A stretch of 64,000 nt of DNA. It comes from Lunatibacter salilacus. Its GTDB lineage: Bacteria; Bacteroidota; Bacteroidia; Cytophagales; Cyclobacteriaceae. The number at the start of each line of letters is the position of its first letter. Within the stretch, counting starts at the first letter, position 1. Location of the stretch: assembly GCF_009797935.1 (NCBI RefSeq), contig NZ_VOLC01000006.1, positions 186,001 through 250,000 of the forward strand. The letters run 5' to 3'. The position numbers were made by a program, and so were the translations under genes. Below the pieces are notes generated by a model. It saw only the letters and a list, made by a program, of their open reading frames with translations, was not told where the DNA came from and searched no databases. This document shows, piece by piece, positions 61,729-64,000 of this stretch.

Positions 61729-64000
61729 TTGCGGAATTACCTTTTTATAGCGTTGGTTGGTATTGCCCTGCTTGGGGCACTGTTGGTGCTTTTTTCCACC
61801 ATAAACCAGCCCGATCTAGGGCCATCTCCCGCAAAAACTCCTCAAGATGAATTAAAGACTTTCCAACTCGAACCTGGTCTAGCCATACAGTTGGTTGCTT
61901 CAGAACCGCTGGTCCAAGATCCGGTATTCATTCAATTTGATGAATTCGGCCGGCTATGGGTAGTTGAGATGCGTGGGTTTATGCCGGATATTGAGGGATT
62001 GGGAGAAAGCGAACCCGTTGGCCGTATCAATATTCTGGAAGACACGGATGGAGATGGGACAATGGATATCAGTACCATCTACCTGGACAGTCTGATCATG
62101 CCCCGGGCACTTGCTGTTGTAGGTGATGGAGCATTGGTTGTGGAAAACATGGCACTTTGGTGGACCAAAGACCTGGATGGAGACGGCAAGGCGGACACGA
62201 AAGTCATGGTAGATCCGGACTATGCAGGAAACCACCTCCCCGAACATTCCGCCAACGGGCTGCTTCGTGGAATGGATAATTGGCACTACAATTCTAGGTC
62301 ACGTTTTAGATACAAGAGGGTAGATCCGGAGTGGATCCGCGATACCACCGAACTACGTGGCCAATGGGGAATCAGCCAAGACAATTTCGGCCGCCTAGTA
62401 TACAACTACAACTGGTCCCAACTACATGCTGATTTGGTTCCACCCAACTACCTAAGCCAAAATCCTTATCACACTCCTACCACAGGCATAGACCATGGCC
62501 TTTCCGTTGACCGCCGCATCTATCCTATCCGCCCCAACCCTGCCATTAACCGTGGCTATATACCGGGTATTCTGGATGAAGAGGGCAGGCTACAGGAATT
62601 TACAGCAGCTTGTGCTCCTTTCTATTACAGGGGCACAGCCCTTCCTGAAAGCTATTATGGCAATGTCTTTGTATGTGAGCCTTCGGGGAACCTAATAAAA
62701 CGAAATGTGGTAACTGAAGATGGCATTGTCTTACTCGCCGAAGACCCAAACCCCGGCAGGGAGTTTTTAGCCTCCACCGATGAACGTTTTCGCCCGGTCA
62801 ATCTGGCTTCCGGCCCGGATGGAGCACTGTATATTGCAGACATGTACCGCGGATTGGTACAGCATGGGGCTTATATCACCCCTTACCTACGGGAGCAAAC
62901 ACTCAGCCGCAACCTGCTCCTTCCAGTCAACCGGGGGAGGATCTGGCGTATTGTACCGGAAGGATTGGAACCCCAGCTTATTCCCAAGCTAGCTACATAT
63001 GCCTTAGATGAATTAGTTAACACCCTTTTCCATATAAACGGATGGCATCGGGACATCGCCCAACGGCTGCTTGTGGAGCGGAATGATCCCCAAAGCATTC
63101 CCATGCTTTGGAAGGCAATCCACAAAAAGGAAGGGAATTGGGGAAAAATTCATGCATTGTGGACCTTGGAAGCACTCGGCGGATTAGAGCCAGGTAGATT
63201 AACCAACTTGCTTTTATATCCTGACCCGTATGTCTCCGCTACCGCATTACGGTTGTTGGAACCCTCTGCCCAAAAAAATCTAGAACTCGAACCCATTATT
63301 CTCTCAAGAATAACTAAGACTTCGCTCAGTAGTCTGAATCCCTTTGTTCTTCAGCTCGCGTTAAGTGCCCCAATACTTTTGCCTATCTCTTCTTTAGATA
63401 TTTTGGGTAAAATAATTACGCTGCACGGTGACTCTCCCCTCATTCGTGACGCTGTTCTTAGCGGATTGGAAGACCAGCAGTTTGCCTTTTTACAATTTCT
63501 ACTTCGCCACCCTGAATGGGACGCCTCCAATCCGGAAAAAGAAGTTGTTTTGGAAATGCTCACTGGAGCAATCATCACCAAAGGCGACAGCAAAGAGGTA
63601 GAGCAATTGTTAGTGTTTTTGGAGCAACATCCACCTGCCCAAAACTGGAAATATAAGCCAATTTTAACTGCCTTGACCATTGGAGGTGGGAATAGGCTGG
63701 AACCCATCCCTCTCACACAGGCACCAGAAATAACAAAAACAGTAGGTAGCAATAGTCTCTCTCCCCATCAATATACCGCTTTGGCAAATCTTTTTACATG
63801 GCCAGGAAACGAAAAAAAGAAGGAACTACTGGCTCAATCTGTCAAATTGACCGCAGTGGAACAAAAACTTTTCGCTCTAGGCCGTCAACATTACCTAAGT
63901 ACCTGCTCTGGTTGTCACGGAAATGCTGGGGAAGGGGTTAATCGCATGGGACCTCCTTTGGCAGGTTCCGAATGGGTGACGGGAGACCAAAAACAACTTT
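61729..64000 (+). CDS. PVC-type haem-binding membrane dehydrogenase with cytochrome c (partial)
   Basis: A frame open from TTG 61729 to the window edge, about 757 codons without a stop. The first 24 residues (RNYLFIALVGIALLGALLVLFSTIN) form a signal anchor, and no ATG precedes it before the TAA at 61711-61713. The propeller shows FQLEPGLAIQLVASEPLVQDPVFIQFDEFGRLWVVEMRGFMPDI, NILEDTDGDGTMD, ADTKVMVDPDYAGNHLPEHSANGLLRGMDNW and SGPDGALYIADMYRGLVQHG. HEAT-like helices come next, and CSGCH at about 63904-63918 begins the haem domain. It is a paralogue of the 31,388 gene, with a distinct longer PVC-specific propeller insert. The cut end leaves the cytochrome incomplete. Confidence 0.85.
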   Translation, partial: MRNYLFIALVGIALLGALLVLFSTINQPDLGPSPAKTPQDELKTFQLEPGLAIQLVASEPLVQDPVFIQFDEFGRLWVVEMRGFMPDIEGLGESEPVGRINILEDTDGDGTMDISTIYLDSLIMPRALAVVGDGALVVENMALWWTKDLDGDGKADTKVMVDPDYAGNHLPEHSANGLLRGMDNWHYNSRSRFRYKRVDPEWIRDTTELRGQWGISQDNFGRLVYNYNWSQLHADLVPPNYLSQNPYHTPTTGIDHGLSVDRRIYPIRPNPAINRGYIPGILDEEGRLQEFTAACAPFYYRGTALPESYYGNVFVCEPSGNLIKRNVVTEDGIVLLAEDPNPGREFLASTDERFRPVNLASGPDGALYIADMYRGLVQHGAYITPYLREQTLSRNLLLPVNRGRIWRIVPEGLEPQLIPKLATYALDELVNTLFHINGWHRDIAQRLLVERNDPQSIPMLWKAIHKKEGNWGKIHALWTLEALGGLEPGRLTNLLLYPDPYVSATALRLLEPSAQKNLELEPIILSRITKTSLSSLNPFVLQLALSAPILLPISSLDILGKIITLHGDSPLIRDAVLSGLEDQQFAFLQFLLRHPEWDASNPEKEVVLEMLTGAIITKGDSKEVEQLLVFLEQHPPAQNWKYKPILTALTIGGGNRLEPIPLTQAPEITKTVGSNSLSPHQYTALANLFTWPGNEKKKELLAQSVKLTAVEQKLFALGRQHYLSTCSGCHGNAGEGVNRMGPPLAGSEWVTGDQKQL

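Overview
The window looks like chromosomal DNA of a Bacteroidota, most likely a Cytophagales / Cyclobacteriaceae-type organism (Algoriphagus/Cyclobacterium-like; this placement is inference). Evidence: promoters of the Bacteroidetes type (TTG, about 19 nt, TAnnTTTG) instead of -35/-10 boxes, few Shine-Dalgarno sites, a class III glutamine synthetase, DUF1080, DUF4221, DUF4301, BNR_4 and BlaR1-TonB proteins, many SpII lipoproteins, and long AT-rich intergenic stretches filled with short interspersed repeats. No phage, insertion sequence with a transposase, or CRISPR array was seen.

Layout. 1-8.6 kb: signalling and stress. After the tail of a PLP-decarboxylase-like gene come a CsbD protein, a minus-strand histidine kinase / response regulator / receiver-PAS-kinase cluster, a tiny lmo0937-type membrane protein, a plus-strand receiver plus NtrC-type regulator pair, and two small membrane proteins. 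8.8-15.9 kb: a heparinase II/III-like lyase with a secreted FAD oxidoreductase, a LolD-type ATPase, sucC, tRNA-Arg(TCG), a VOC protein and an NADP-binding reductase. 16-20.5 kb: a minus-strand operon of a sulfatase-modifying-factor-like protein, a DUF1080 lipoprotein and a 932-residue PQQ-propeller/PKD/cytochrome c lipoprotein. 20.6-23.9 kb: BlaI repressor and BlaR1-TonB fusion. 24.2-26.9 kb: a CE15-type glucuronoyl esterase and a Tat-exported mannonate-dehydratase-like protein, bracketed by two related repeats. 27.1-36.7 kb: DUF4301, DUF1080, PQQ dehydrogenase, a PVC-type dehydrogenase/cytochrome c, an FG-GAP protein and an FKBP isomerase. 37.3-43.9 kb (minus): BNR_4 protein, a large GH-D-like hydrolase, aldo/keto reductase, SGNH esterase. 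44-51.5 kb: Rpn-type nuclease, a second BlaI/BlaR1 pair, two propeller lipoproteins, gene remnants. 52-55.8 kb: glutamine synthetase III and, divergently, mtaB. 56-60.2 kb: BNR-ThuA fusion, ceramidase-like protein, DUF1080. 61.7 kb to the end: a second PVC-type dehydrogenase, cut by the window edge.

How the genes fit together. The unifying theme is export-directed carbohydrate chemistry. Three DUF1080 (3-keto-glycoside hydrolase-like) proteins, two PQQ-type propeller dehydrogenases and two PVC-type haem-binding dehydrogenases lie close to esterases, a lyase and a GH-D-like hydrolase. This suggests oxidative breakdown of glycosides at the cell surface or periplasm (a sugar is oxidised, electrons go to c-type cytochrome, and the keto-glycoside is then cleaved), beside uronic-acid release and dehydration. 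No SusC/SusD pair is present, so this is not a classical polysaccharide utilisation locus. Intergenic regions carry at least four recurrent repeat families, and some of these sit beside gene remnants.
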